Assembly: GCF_025506335.1 (NCBI RefSeq)
Contig: NZ_JANZYO010000004.1
Span: forward strand, 496,001-560,000
Direction: 5' to 3'
Source of the DNA: Mumia quercus
GTDB taxonomy: Bacteria; Actinomycetota; Actinomycetes; Propionibacteriales; Nocardioidaceae
Length of the DNA stretch: 64,000 nucleotides
Shown here: positions 33,463 through 42,366 of the stretch, in pieces
How the letters are laid out: every line of letters begins with the position of its first letter
How positions within the stretch are numbered: the first letter of the stretch is position 1
Notes under the pieces: model-generated
Database searches by the model: none
Told to the model about the DNA's origin: nothing
The model's input: only the letters and a program-made list of their open reading frames with translations
Position numbers and translations under genes: made by a program

Positions 33463-34286
33463 GGGGCGACCACCTCTCCGGCGACCTCTCCCGCGACGCC
33501 GAGGCGGCGGTTGGCCAGCGACGGGTTGGTCGTACGGGCACGGGCGAGGCGCTCGGCCGACAGCGTCGCGCGCACGACCGCGGGCTCCTCGCCAGCGGAG
33601 GCCACGACGACGCCGAGCGGGTCGACCACCATGCTGTGTCCGACGTAGCCGCCGCACTGGTCGGCGGCGACGACGTCCACGGTGTTCTCGATCGCCCGCG
33701 CGCGCAGCAAGGTCGACCAGTGGTCCTCCTTGAGCGGCCCGCGGACCCACGCGGCGGGCACGCACAGGACGTCGGCGCCGGCGTCGACCAGCATCCGCGC
33801 CATCTCGGGGAACCGGAGGTCGTAGCAGGTCATCAGGCCCACCCGTCGCCCGGCGACGTCCACGACGGCGGGTGCGATCTCGCCGGGAGCGAGCCGCTCG
33901 GACTCGGCGTAGCCGAAGGAGTCGTAGAGGTGGATCTTGCGGTACGAGGCGGCGAGCGTGCCGTCGGGCGCGAACGCGAGGAGCACGTTGTACGGCAGGT
34001 CGGGCGCCCCGGCGGCGTCGTGGCGTCGCTCGAACCCGCCGGCGACGACGTGCGCGCCGAGGCGTACGGCGTGCTGCGCCAGCTGGCGGGCGAACGGGCC
34101 GTCGAGCGGCTCGGCGGCGTCCCGGAGGTCGTCCTCGGGGGTGCCGAAGTCGCGCATCGTCGCCTCGGGGAGGACGACGAGGTCGAGTCCGTCGTGCGGA
34201 CCCAGGGTGCCGAGGACGTCGTCGACCAGCGCTCGGTTCGTGTCGGCGTCGGTCGTCGCGCTCAGCTGGACGAGGGCGACCTGCAT
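33459..34286 (-). CDS. Carbon-nitrogen (nitrilase-fold) hydrolase
   Basis: A 275-residue nitrilase-superfamily enzyme. The Glu-Lys-Cys triad is visible: Glu in VVLPEATMRD, Lys in YRKIHLYDSFGY and Cys in LMTCYDLRFPEMAR. Length and the KIHLYD motif fit the Nit2/omega-amidase or deaminated-glutathione amidase branch (metabolite repair), but the true substrate cannot be told. It is divergent from mobA and coupled to the downstream membrane protein. Confidence 0.9.
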   Translation of the reverse strand: MQVALVQLSATTDADTNRALVDDVLGTLGPHDGLDLVVLPEATMRDFGTPEDDLRDAAEPLDGPFARQLAQHAVRLGAHVVAGGFERRHDAAGAPDLPYNVLLAFAPDGTLAASYRKIHLYDSFGYAESERLAPGEIAPAVVDVAGRRVGLMTCYDLRFPEMARMLVDAGADVLCVPAAWVRGPLKEDHWSTLLRARAIENTVDVVAADQCGGYVGHSMVVDPLGVVVASAGEEPAVVRATLSAERLARARTTNPSLANRRLGVAGEVAGEVVAP

Positions 34287-34331
34287 ACCTCCATCTTTGC
34301 AGGGCGCTCCAGCCTGCGGCAGGGTGAGGGC

Positions 34332-34931
34332 GTGCCCGTCTCACCGACTGTGCCGCCCGGCCACCCGCCGTACGACGTGATCGTTCTCGCGGGAGGGGCG
34401 TCTCGGCGGTTCGGGTCGGACAAGCTCGCGGCCCGGGTCGGTGGGGAGGCGCTCCTCGACCGCGTCCTCGCGGCGGCTTCCGGTGCCCGGCACGTGCACG
34501 CCGTCGGACCCCGGCGCCCGACCGTACGACCGGTGCAGTGGGCGCGCGAGGAGCCGCCGGGCGCGGGGCCCGCGGCCGCGGTCGTCGCCGGGCTCCGGGG
34601 CGCCGCCGACGGTCCTCCTGCCCCGTACGTGGCGCTGCTCGCGGGCGACCTGCCGTACGTGACCGGCGAGACGCTCGAACGCCTGGCCGCGGCCCTCGCG
34701 GAGGCGCCGACCTGCGACGGCGCCCTGCTCGTCGACGAGGGCGGCCGGGCCCAGTACCTGTGCAGCCTGTGGCGTCGCGAGGCGCTGGAGTCCGCCGCGT
34801 CGCGCCGTGACGACTGGCAGGGAGTGGCGCTCCGGGCGCTCCTCGAGCCGCTGCGCGCGCGGGAGGTCGCGCCGCGCGGGCGGGAGAGTCATGACGTGGA
34901 CCGGCCGGAGGACCTACCGTCGGACGCATGA
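34332..34931 (+). CDS. mobA: Molybdenum cofactor guanylyltransferase (MobA-like)
   Basis: A 199-residue NTP-transferase with GTG start. The signature LAGGASRRFGSDK (nucleotide binding) and VALLAGDLPYVT (metal-binding Asp) identify a MobA-like protein, which attaches GMP to molybdopterin. The final DRPEDLPSD is a normal MobA C-terminus. It overlaps the next small gene by 4 nt. A related CTP- or sugar-nucleotidyltransferase role cannot be excluded. Confidence 0.85.
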   Translation: MPVSPTVPPGHPPYDVIVLAGGASRRFGSDKLAARVGGEALLDRVLAAASGARHVHAVGPRRPTVRPVQWAREEPPGAGPAAAVVAGLRGAADGPPAPYVALLAGDLPYVTGETLERLAAALAEAPTCDGALLVDEGGRAQYLCSLWRREALESAASRRDDWQGVALRALLEPLRAREVAPRGRESHDVDRPEDLPSDA

Positions 34932-35188
34932 GCACTTCGACTGGACCCGAGCGCTCGCTCGCCGACTGGGGTGACGTCGTCTGCGCGACGCTCGGCATCG
35001 AGCCCGACTACGACCTCCACGCCATCCTCGACACGGCTCGCGAGGTCGCCCACGCGGTCGAGCGGCCTGCCGCCCCGCTGACGGCGTTCCTCGTCGGCTT
35101 CGCCGCTGCGCAGGCCGGCGGGAGCCAGGACGACCTCGACCAGGTCCTCGACCGCGTGACCGTGCTGGCCCAGGAGTGGGGCGCCTGA
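34928..35188 (+). CDS. DUF6457-type small protein
   Basis: An 86-residue helical protein (SLADWGDVVCATLGIEPDYD, ILDTAREVAHAVERPAAPLT, AFLVGFAAAQAG). Its ATG overlaps the mobA stop. Small proteins of this type are commonly found next to mobA in actinobacteria, suggesting a role in molybdenum cofactor use. The family name is from memory; function unknown. Confidence 0.75.
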   Translation: MSTSTGPERSLADWGDVVCATLGIEPDYDLHAILDTAREVAHAVERPAAPLTAFLVGFAAAQAGGSQDDLDQVLDRVTVLAQEWGA

Positions 35189-35208
35189 CCCGACGGTACG
35201 GTGTGGCC

Positions 35209-36186
35209 ATGCGTGCCGTGGTCGTGAAAGAGCCCGGAGGGCCCGAGGCGTTGAACGTGGTCGACCTCCCTGATCCGGTCGCCGGGCCAGGTGAGGTCGT
35301 GATCGACGTGGTGGCCGCAGGGGTCAACCGCGCCGACGTCCTGCAGCGGCAGGGCAACTACCCGCCACCGCCCGGTGCGAGCGAGATCCTCGGTCTCGAG
35401 TGCTCGGGGCTCGTCGCCTCGGTCGGCCCGGACGTCACCGCCTGGAAGGTGGGTGACCCGGTCGTCGCGCTGCTCGCGGGCGGCGGCTACGCCGAGAAGG
35501 TCGTCGTCCCGCAGGGACAGGTGGCGCCGCTGCCCGAGGGGATGGACCCGGTCGCCGCGGGCGGCCTGATGGAGGTGGCGGCCACGGTCTGGTCGAACGT
35601 CTTCATGACGGCCGACCTCCAGCCCGGGGAGCGCCTGCTCGTCCACGGCGGTGCCTCCGGGATCGGCACGATGGCGATCCAGATGGCCAAGGCCTTCGGG
35701 GCGTGGGTGGCCGTGACCGCGGGCTCCGAGGCGAAGCTGGAGGCGTGCCGCGACCTGGGCGCCGACGTCGCCATGAACTACCGCGAGATCGACTTCGTCG
35801 AGGGTCTGCGTGCCGCGACCGAGGGCCACGGCGCCGACGTCATCCTCGACAACATGGGTGCGGCCTACCTCCCGCGCAACGTCTCCGCGCTGGCGCACGA
35901 CGGGCGGCTCGTGGTGATCGGTCTCCAGGGCGGGGCGAAGGGCGAGCTGAACCTCGGCGCGCTCCTCGCCAAGCGCGGCTCGGTCGCTGCCATCGGCCTG
36001 CGTGGCCGCCCGAAGGACCAGAAGGCCGAGATCGTGCGCGACCTGGTGTCGAGCACGTGGGCGCTGTTCGCCGACCAGACGCTCAACCCGGTCATCCACG
36101 CGACGTTCCCGTTGGAGCAGGTCGCCGAGGCCCACCGGGTGCTCGACGAGTCGACCAACGTCGGCAAGGTCGTGCTCACGCTGTGA
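35209..36186 (+). CDS. NAD(P)H-quinone oxidoreductase (zinc-free MDR family)
   Basis: A 325-residue medium-chain reductase like QOR/PIG3: N-terminal GroES-like domain (AAGVNRADVLQRQGNYPPPP, ILGLECSG) and a Rossmann domain (HGGASGIGTMAIQMAKAFGA). Zinc-site cysteines are absent, as expected for quinone reductases. The ATG at 35209 is preferred because the MRAVVVKEPGGPEAL start is typical. It overlaps the epimerase gene by 4 nt. Confidence 0.9.
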   Translation: MRAVVVKEPGGPEALNVVDLPDPVAGPGEVVIDVVAAGVNRADVLQRQGNYPPPPGASEILGLECSGLVASVGPDVTAWKVGDPVVALLAGGGYAEKVVVPQGQVAPLPEGMDPVAAGGLMEVAATVWSNVFMTADLQPGERLLVHGGASGIGTMAIQMAKAFGAWVAVTAGSEAKLEACRDLGADVAMNYREIDFVEGLRAATEGHGADVILDNMGAAYLPRNVSALAHDGRLVVIGLQGGAKGELNLGALLAKRGSVAAIGLRGRPKDQKAEIVRDLVSSTWALFADQTLNPVIHATFPLEQVAEAHRVLDESTNVGKVVLTL

Positions 36187-37037
36187 TCGCGCTCGCGCAC
36201 GGCGCGTGGGCGGCGACCGTCAACCCGTACGGCGGCGGGCTCGCGACGCTCACCCACGACGGGGACGACGTCGTCGTCCCGCAGGACGGTGAGGGCGGCC
36301 ACCCCACGTACCGGGGTGCGGTTCTCGCACCGTGGCCCAACCGCCTCGAGGACGGCCGCTACACGTTCGACGCCGTCACCCACCAGGTGGCGCTCAACGA
36401 GCCCGAGACGCGTACCGCGCTGCACGGTCTCGTCTTCGACGTCCCGTGGGAGGTCGTGGAGCAGACCGCCCGCTCCGTCCAGCTCGCGGTTGACGTGCCG
36501 CAGGAATCCGGGTATCCCTTCTCCGTCCGCCTCGACCTCGCGTACGCCCTGTCCGACGACGGTCTCGACGCCGCGCTCGTCGCCACCAACACCGGCGACA
36601 GCCCCGCCCCGTACGGAGGAGGCTTCCACCCGTACCTCGTGGCCGACCCCGCTGCCGACACGGTCCTCACCCTCGACGCCGGGTGCTTCGTGGAGACCTC
36701 TGCCGACCGCCACCTGCCCACGCGCACGGTCGAGGTCGCCGGGTCCCCGTACGACTTCCGCGCGCCGCGCCCGCTCGGGACGACGGTGCTCGACGTCCCC
36801 TACGGCGACCTCCGGTCCTCGCAGGTGCGCGTGGGGCGGACCGTCGTCGGGCTCGGCGAGGGCGTCCGGTGGATCCAGGCCTATACGCCACCCGACGGGC
36901 GCTCCGTCGCGATCGAGCCGTGCTCGTGCCCGGCCAACGCGCTGCGGTCGGGGGACGACCTGGTCGTGCTCGCACCGGGCGATCGTCACACCCTCGCGTT
37001 CACGCTGTCGCGCCCGGCTCCGGCGGCCCGCGACTAG
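36183..37037 (+). CDS. Aldose 1-epimerase family protein
   Basis: A 284-residue galactose-mutarotase-fold protein with GTG start overlapping the preceding stop. Catalytic residues are likely the His in TALHGLVFD, the His in YGGGFHPYLV and the Glu in SVAIEPCSCPANAL. It would interconvert alpha and beta anomers of sugars such as galactose or glucose. Confidence 0.88.
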   Translation: MIALAHGAWAATVNPYGGGLATLTHDGDDVVVPQDGEGGHPTYRGAVLAPWPNRLEDGRYTFDAVTHQVALNEPETRTALHGLVFDVPWEVVEQTARSVQLAVDVPQESGYPFSVRLDLAYALSDDGLDAALVATNTGDSPAPYGGGFHPYLVADPAADTVLTLDAGCFVETSADRHLPTRTVEVAGSPYDFRAPRPLGTTVLDVPYGDLRSSQVRVGRTVVGLGEGVRWIQAYTPPDGRSVAIEPCSCPANALRSGDDLVVLAPGDRHTLAFTLSRPAPAARD

Positions 37038-37047
37038 AGTGGGCGCC

Positions 37048-37620
37048 ATGGCAGGCGAACCCTTCGATCCCACCGGCAGCGAGCACCACCAGGTCATCGG
37101 ACCCGACGGTCGACCCGTCGCAGAGCCCGAGCCCGAGGCCCCGACGGAGGCCGAGGACGACGTCCGCTCGGTCACCGAGCTGGTCGAGCAGCCGGCGAAG
37201 GTCATGCGGATCGGCAGCATGATCCGGCAGCTCCTCGAAGAGGTGAAGTCCGCCCCGCTCGACGAGGCCAGCCGTGCACGCCTGCGCGACATCCACCAGA
37301 CCTCCATCAAGGAGCTCGAGGACGGGCTCGCTCCTGAGCTCGTGGAGGAGCTCGAGCGGCTGAGCCTGCCGTTCAACGAGACGACTCCGTCCGACGACGA
37401 GCTGCGGATCGCCCAGGCCCAGCTCGTGGGCTGGCTCGAAGGGCTGTTCCACGGGATCCAGACGGCGATCTACGCCCAGCAGATGGCCTCGCAGGCCCAG
37501 CTGCAGCAGATGCGCCGTGCGCTCCCGGGCGGTCAGCCCGTCCAGATCCAGGGGCGCCCCGGGATGCCGGCTCAGACCGCCGACGACGGTACTCAGCAGC
37601 GGCCGGGCATGTACCTCTGA
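37048..37620 (+). CDS. bpa: Bacterial proteasome activator
   Basis: A 190-residue Bpa/PafE protein (DUF2587). The central helical part (QPAKVMRIGSMIRQLLEEVK, LVGWLEGLFHGIQTAIYAQQ) forms the four-helix ring subunit, and the C-terminus is GMYL, matching the GQYL-type hydrophobic-Tyr-x motif that docks into and opens the 20S proteasome gate. Bpa lets the proteasome degrade unfolded proteins without ATP. Its presence implies a proteasome elsewhere in this genome. Confidence 0.93.
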   Translation: MAGEPFDPTGSEHHQVIGPDGRPVAEPEPEAPTEAEDDVRSVTELVEQPAKVMRIGSMIRQLLEEVKSAPLDEASRARLRDIHQTSIKELEDGLAPELVEELERLSLPFNETTPSDDELRIAQAQLVGWLEGLFHGIQTAIYAQQMASQAQLQQMRRALPGGQPVQIQGRPGMPAQTADDGTQQRPGMYL

Positions 37621-37770
37621 TCGCGTAACCCGCCTGACCTGTCAAGGATGCGTGACAGAAACCTGCTGTTGGCCCTCTCGGCAGCTACTGTGTGACACGT
37701 ACGGCAGGTACTCGCCTGGCGATGAGTAGGCATTTATCAGCATCTGAGTACTTGCGCGCTGATTACTCTC

Positions 37771-37826
37771 TTGACACCGATGTTTGACTTTCTGCATCTC
37801 GAAGCACCCAAGGAGATGCAGAACCC
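37771..37826 (+). promoter_or_regulatory. Leader with RBS-overlapping hairpin
   Basis: CTGCATCTC (37792-37800) pairs perfectly with GAGATGCAG (37813-37821) across a 12-nt loop. The Shine-Dalgarno sequence AAGGAG (37810-37815) is half inside the 3' arm, so the stem would hide it. The ATG is at 37827. A TTGACA hexamer at 37771 may be a -35 element. Upstream (37700-37770) are several TACTC/GAGTA half-sites in an AT-richer tract. Confidence 0.6.
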
Positions 37827-38420
37827 ATGTACTTCGTCTCGGACCGCCGCCAGGTCGACTCGCACACCGACGTCGTTCCTGCGTGCACGCGGATGCCCGA
37901 TGTCTACGACACCCTGAGCGAGCCGCTCGAGGACCTCTCAAGGTCCGGGGCGAGCTGGGACGCGTGGTTGTCGGCCCACGCCCAGGCCCGCGAGGCCTGT
38001 GCCGCGTGCCCGCTCCTCACCCAGTGCCTCTACCGCGCCGTGGTCGACGGGGAGGTCGCCGGCTACGCCGCCTGCACCTCACCTGAGGACCGTGCGGAGA
38101 TGCGCTCACGGCTCGGCATCACGCTCACCGCCCCCGACATCGACCGCATCGCCGGTGTCCGTGCGGCCGGCTCACCTGTCGACCACGACGCGATCCTCGC
38201 CGCACGCCGCCTCTACCCGCGCGACACCTTCGCCCAGCTCGCCGAGCGCCTCGGGTGCTCGTTGTCCACGGTCAAGCGCCACCTCCGCGAGGCGTCGTCG
38301 AACAAGAAGCCCGCCACCCCCGCCCGTACGCGGACGACGCGGCCGACGGTCGACGAGGTGCTCGACGTCTTCGACGAGGTCGTCTCGGCCCGCGTCACTT
38401 CCTGCCCCCTCAGCGCGTAG
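37827..38420 (+). CDS. WhiB-like Fe-S domain fused to a C-terminal HTH
   Basis: A 197-residue protein. C20, C58, C61 and C67 (C-x37-C-x2-C-x5-C, in EACAACPLLTQC) match the WhiB cluster pattern, but the usual GVWGG turn is replaced by VAGYAACTSPEDR, which adds another Cys. Residues 125-155 (DTFAQLAERLGCSLSTVKRH) form a clear helix-turn-helix, unlike standard WhiB proteins, which lack one. It is likely an Fe-S-sensing DNA-binding regulator. The leader hairpin over the RBS suggests translational control. Confidence 0.75.
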   Translation: MYFVSDRRQVDSHTDVVPACTRMPDVYDTLSEPLEDLSRSGASWDAWLSAHAQAREACAACPLLTQCLYRAVVDGEVAGYAACTSPEDRAEMRSRLGITLTAPDIDRIAGVRAAGSPVDHDAILAARRLYPRDTFAQLAERLGCSLSTVKRHLREASSNKKPATPARTRTTRPTVDEVLDVFDEVVSARVTSCPLSA

Positions 38421-38463
38421 CCCTGAGTCCGACCGCGCACGGGGGCGGCCGGCCGAGGGGGTA

Positions 38464-38485
38464 GCCCCGGCGGAGCCGCCGGGGC
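38464..38485. terminator. Convergent terminator hairpin
   Basis: GCCCCGGCG and CGCCGGGGC arms (9 bp) with a GAGC loop lie between the convergent WhiB-like and HAD genes. Confidence 0.6.
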
Positions 38486-38490
38486 AGAGC

Positions 38491-39309
38491 TCAGAGGTAC
38501 TTCTCGAGCTCCCGGACGACCCCGTCGTTCTCCACGGTCTCGGTGACGTCGTCGGCCACGGACTGCACGTGCAGAGGGGCGTGGCCCATCGCGACCCCGC
38601 GCCCGGCCCACTCGAGCATCTCGACGTCGTTCGAGCCGTCGCCGATCGCCAGGACGTCCTTGCGGTCGACGCCCAGCTCCGCGCAGATCTTCTCCAGACC
38701 CGCCGCCTTGGACACGCCCTCGGGGGCGAGGTCGAGCCACGCGGTGTAGCCGACGTAGTAGTTCGTGCCCTCCAGCCCCAGCGAGTGGGCGAGCTCGGCG
38801 AACTCCTCGGCAGACGCGTCGGGGCTGCGGACGATCACGCGGCTCACCGGCTCGGCGATGAGGTCCTCGACGGGCTCGTGCGAGATGACGCCGCTCAGCT
38901 CACCGTCGGGGAACGCCTTGTTCATGCGGTAGCCGGTGCCGACGTTCTCCACCGCCACCGCGGCGTCCGGCACCGCCTCGAGCAGCGCGCGTACGGCCGG
39001 ACCGGCGTCGAACGTCACGGTGTGCAGGATCTTCACCGGGTCGTACGAGAACACGACCGAGCCGTTGCTCGCCACCGCGAGACCGTCGCTGAACCCGAGC
39101 TTGGCGACCGCGTCCATCACCCCCGGCACCGCGCGGCCCGTGGAGATCACGCAGTGCATGCCGGCCTCGGCGGTGGCGCGGACCACCTGGCGTACGGCGT
39201 CGGTCATCTCGTTGGCGTAGTCGACGATCGTGCCGTCCACGTCGAGGGCCACGATGCGTGGCCTCCAGGTCGTGGCGGCCCCGTCGGTGGTGTGCGAGGT
39301 CAACGTCAA
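38491..39309 (-). CDS. HAD-superfamily (Cof-type) phosphatase
   Basis: A 272-residue HAD hydrolase: motif [12 protein letters not shown], motif II ISTGRAV, motif III Lys region [13 protein letters not shown] and motif [14 protein letters not shown]. The C2B cap and length match Cof/YbiV-type sugar phosphatases. No ATG is available; TTG 39309 overlaps the serS stop (TTGA), and TTG 39303 is the alternative. It is probably coupled to serS. Confidence 0.85.
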   Translation of the reverse strand: MTLTSHTTDGAATTWRPRIVALDVDGTIVDYANEMTDAVRQVVRATAEAGMHCVISTGRAVPGVMDAVAKLGFSDGLAVASNGSVVFSYDPVKILHTVTFDAGPAVRALLEAVPDAAVAVENVGTGYRMNKAFPDGELSGVISHEPVEDLIAEPVSRVIVRSPDASAEEFAELAHSLGLEGTNYYVGYTAWLDLAPEGVSKAAGLEKICAELGVDRKDVLAIGDGSNDVEMLEWAGRGVAMGHAPLHVQSVADDVTETVENDGVVRELEKYL

Positions 39310-40580
39310 GACAGCGGCTCCAAGATCTCTCGTCCTGCGAGGTAGGGCTGCAGCGCCAGGGGGACCCGGACGGACCCGTCGGCCTGCTGGTGGTTTTCGA
39401 GGAGGGCGATGATCGTCCGGGTCGACGCCATCAACGTGCCGTTGAGGGTCGCCAGCGGGGTGACCTGGTCGCCGTCGCGCATGCGGATGCCCAGACGGCG
39501 CGCCTGGAAGCTGGTGCAGTTCGAGGTGGAGGTCAGCTCGCGGTACTTGCCCTGGGTGGGGATCCACGCCTCGCAGTCGAACTTGCGGATCGCGGAGAGG
39601 CCGAGGTCCCCGGCCGCCACGTCGATCACGCGGTACGGGAGCTCGAGCGCGTCGAGCCAGTCCTGCTCGTGGCGCAGCAGCTCCTCGTGGACCGCGTACG
39701 AGTCCTCGGGCGTGGCATAGACGAACATCTCCACCTTGTCGAACCAGTGCACCCGGAAGATGCCCCGGGTGTCCTTCCCGTACGAGCCTGCCTCGCGGCG
39801 ATAGCACGGGCTGAACCCTGCGTAACGGCGCGGCAACGACTGGGCGTCGAGGATCTCGTCGGAGTGGTACGCCGCGAGCGGCACCTCCGACGTGCCGACG
39901 AGGTAGAGGTCGTCCTTCTCGAGGTGGTAGACGTCGTCGGCGGCCTGGCCGAGGAACCCGGTGCCCTCCATCGCCGATGGCTTCACCAGCGCCGGCGGGA
40001 TCATGGGCGTGAAGCCCCACGCGGCCGCGCGGTCCATCGCCATCTGGACCAGCGCCATCTCGAGCTGGGCGCCGATACCGGTCAGGAAGTAGAAGCGGGC
40101 GCCGCTGACCTTCGCGCCCCGCTCGATGTCGAACGCGCCGAGGCGCTTGCCGATCTCGATGTGGTCGAGCGGCTCGAAGCCCTCGGCGGCGAAGTCGCGC
40201 GGCTCGCCCACGACCTCGCGGACGACGAAGTCCTCCTCGCCGCCCTCAGGAGCCTCCGGCGCCGCCAGGTTGGGGAGCGTGGCGAGCAGCGTGTCGAACG
40301 TCGATGCCGCCGCGTCGGAGGCCGCGCTGGCCTCCTTGACCTGAGCGGCGAGCTCCTTCGTACGGGCAAGGAGCGCAGCCTTCTCGTCGCCCGACGCCTT
40401 CGCGACCTGCTTGCCGAGCTGCTTCTGCTCGGCCCGCAGCGCCTCGTACCGGCCGATCGACGATCGACGTGCCTCGTCGGCGGAGACCAGCTCGTCGACG
40501 ACAGCCTCGGACTCACCGCGGCGGCGCTGAGCAGCGCGGATCTCGTCAGGGTTGTCACGAAGGATACGAACGTCGATCAT
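39306..40580 (-). CDS. serS: Seryl-tRNA synthetase
   Basis: A 424-residue class II synthetase. The N-terminal coiled-coil arm (residues 25-105) grips the long variable arm of tRNA-Ser. Motif 2 ([20 protein letters not shown]) and motif 3 ([18 protein letters not shown]) are intact. It charges serine onto tRNA-Ser; two such tRNA genes lie 7-9 kb away. It is divergent from the PAP2-kinase gene with a 43-nt gap. Confidence 0.97.
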   Translation of the reverse strand: MIDVRILRDNPDEIRAAQRRRGESEAVVDELVSADEARRSSIGRYEALRAEQKQLGKQVAKASGDEKAALLARTKELAAQVKEASAASDAAASTFDTLLATLPNLAAPEAPEGGEEDFVVREVVGEPRDFAAEGFEPLDHIEIGKRLGAFDIERGAKVSGARFYFLTGIGAQLEMALVQMAMDRAAAWGFTPMIPPALVKPSAMEGTGFLGQAADDVYHLEKDDLYLVGTSEVPLAAYHSDEILDAQSLPRRYAGFSPCYRREAGSYGKDTRGIFRVHWFDKVEMFVYATPEDSYAVHEELLRHEQDWLDALELPYRVIDVAAGDLGLSAIRKFDCEAWIPTQGKYRELTSTSNCTSFQARRLGIRMRDGDQVTPLATLNGTLMASTRTIIALLENHQQADGSVRVPLALQPYLAGREILEPLS

Positions 40581-40623
40581 TCCCCCAGCCTATCGGCGTG
40601 GCTGACACGACTACCCTGTTCGG

Positions 40624-42225
40624 GTGCCGATCGACCTCCGCCGCGCACGTCCTGCGCGCCCTGCCCTCCTGCCCACGACGACCGGCGTCCTCTTCGTGCT
40701 CTTCGCTGCCCTCGCCGCTGCGGTGTGGTGGGAGTGGGCGCCGCTGACCGAGCTGGACCAGCAGGTGGCCGAGGCTGCGCACGGAGCGGTCGTGGGCAAC
40801 CAGGTCCTCTCGGACGTCTTCTTGTGGATCGGCGACTGGCTCGGCCCGTGGATGCTGCGTCTGGTCCTGGGGGCCGTCGCCGTGTACGCGCTGCTGCGGC
40901 GGTCGTACCGTGTCGCGTTCTGGATCGCGCTGACGATGGCCGTCCAGTTTGCGGCCGTCTACGGGCTGAAGCGGTTCGTCGAGCGAGCCCGACCGTCCTT
41001 CGACGAGCCGATCCAGGTGCTGGACACGTTCTCGTTCCCCAGCGGGCACGCCACGGCCGGGGGCACGTTCGCGACGGTCATGGTCATCGTCACCCTGCTG
41101 CTCGTACGCCGTGGTGTCCTGCGGTTGCTGCTGATCCTGCTGTGGCTGGCCGTCGGCGTGCTCGTCGGCCTCGACCGCCTGTTCCTGGGCGTCCACTTCC
41201 TGTCCGATGTCGTCGGCGGCTGGATGCTCGGGACGGCGGTGGCGCTCTTCTTCTGGTGGCTGTTCACCCGGTCGCTCTTCGACGCCGAGGAACCCGCCCG
41301 TCCCGCCGTCGCCGGCACGGGACGCCGTCAGGTCGGTGTGGTGCTCAACCCGGTCAAGGTCGGTGACGTCGAGGCGTTCCGTACGAGGGTGCGCGAGGCC
41401 GCGGCCCGGCACGGCTGGGCGGAGCCGCAGTTCTTCGAGACCACGGTCGACGACCCCGGCGCGTCGCAGGCCGTGGAGGCGCTCGAGGGCGAGGCCGACC
41501 TCGTCATCGTGGCCGGTGGCGACGGGACCGTACGCGAGGTGTGCGGCGAGCTCGCGCGCAGCGGGATCGGCGTCGGCGTGGTGCCGCTCGGCACCGGCAA
41601 CCTCCTCGCCCGCAACCTCTCGCTGCCGCTGCACACCGGCGACGCGATCGACAACGCGTTCGTGGGGCAGGACCGGGCGATCGACATCGTTCGGCTGTCG
41701 CTCGACGGGTCGGAGGAGTCGACCACGTTCCTGGTGATGGCCGGGCTCGGGTTCGACGCCGCGATCATGACCGGCACCAACGAGGACCTCAAGAAGCGGG
41801 TCGGCTGGCTGGCGTACGTGGTCTCGGGGGGCAAGCAGCTGTTGCGCTTCCCTCGGACGCGGGTGCAGATCTCGATCGACGACGGGCCGTTCGTCCGGCG
41901 CCGTGCGCTGACGGTAGTCGTCGGCAACGTCGGGTTCCTGCAGGGCGGTCTCCCGCTGCTGCCGGACGCGCAGATCGACGACGGCAAGATCGACGTGGTC
42001 GCGATCGCGCCGCCGCACAAGTTCGCCTTCCTTTCGGTGGGGCTGCGCCTGTTCACGCGCGGCAAGCGCACCGACGAGCGGCTCGACCGGATGACCGGGC
42101 GGACGGTGACGCTGCGGACCGACCGGCCCACGCCGATGCAGCTCGACGGCGACCCGATCGGCGATCACACCGAGCTTCGCGCTGTCGTCGAGCCGGGGGT
42201 CCTGCTGGTCCGCGTACCGCGCTGA
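40624..42225 (+). CDS. PAP2 phosphatase-diacylglycerol kinase fusion
   Basis: A 533-residue two-domain protein with GTG start. Residues 20-220 are a membrane PAP2 phosphatase with the motifs KRFVERARP, PSGHATAGG and FLGVHFLSDVVGG. Residues 235-533 are a lipid (diacylglycerol) kinase catalytic domain with GGDGTVREVCGELA and PLGTGNLLARNL. It could both phosphorylate and dephosphorylate lipids, such as undecaprenyl or diacylglycerol phosphates. Fusions of this kind occur in actinobacteria. Confidence 0.9.
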   Translation: MPIDLRRARPARPALLPTTTGVLFVLFAALAAAVWWEWAPLTELDQQVAEAAHGAVVGNQVLSDVFLWIGDWLGPWMLRLVLGAVAVYALLRRSYRVAFWIALTMAVQFAAVYGLKRFVERARPSFDEPIQVLDTFSFPSGHATAGGTFATVMVIVTLLLVRRGVLRLLLILLWLAVGVLVGLDRLFLGVHFLSDVVGGWMLGTAVALFFWWLFTRSLFDAEEPARPAVAGTGRRQVGVVLNPVKVGDVEAFRTRVREAAARHGWAEPQFFETTVDDPGASQAVEALEGEADLVIVAGGDGTVREVCGELARSGIGVGVVPLGTGNLLARNLSLPLHTGDAIDNAFVGQDRAIDIVRLSLDGSEESTTFLVMAGLGFDAAIMTGTNEDLKKRVGWLAYVVSGGKQLLRFPRTRVQISIDDGPFVRRRALTVVVGNVGFLQGGLPLLPDAQIDDGKIDVVAIAPPHKFAFLSVGLRLFTRGKRTDERLDRMTGRTVTLRTDRPTPMQLDGDPIGDHTELRAVVEPGVLLVRVPR

Positions 42226-42366
42226 GGGACGTCGTTTCGCCCCGTTGACGCCAATGTCACGGTTAGGTAACGGAACCCTGTGGCGTGTTCCTTTTGGGGT
42301 AACCGGGTGTTGAACTCGCTTTCGCATGTGGTGCAGATCGCACCGAATCCTCGGAGGGAGATCATC

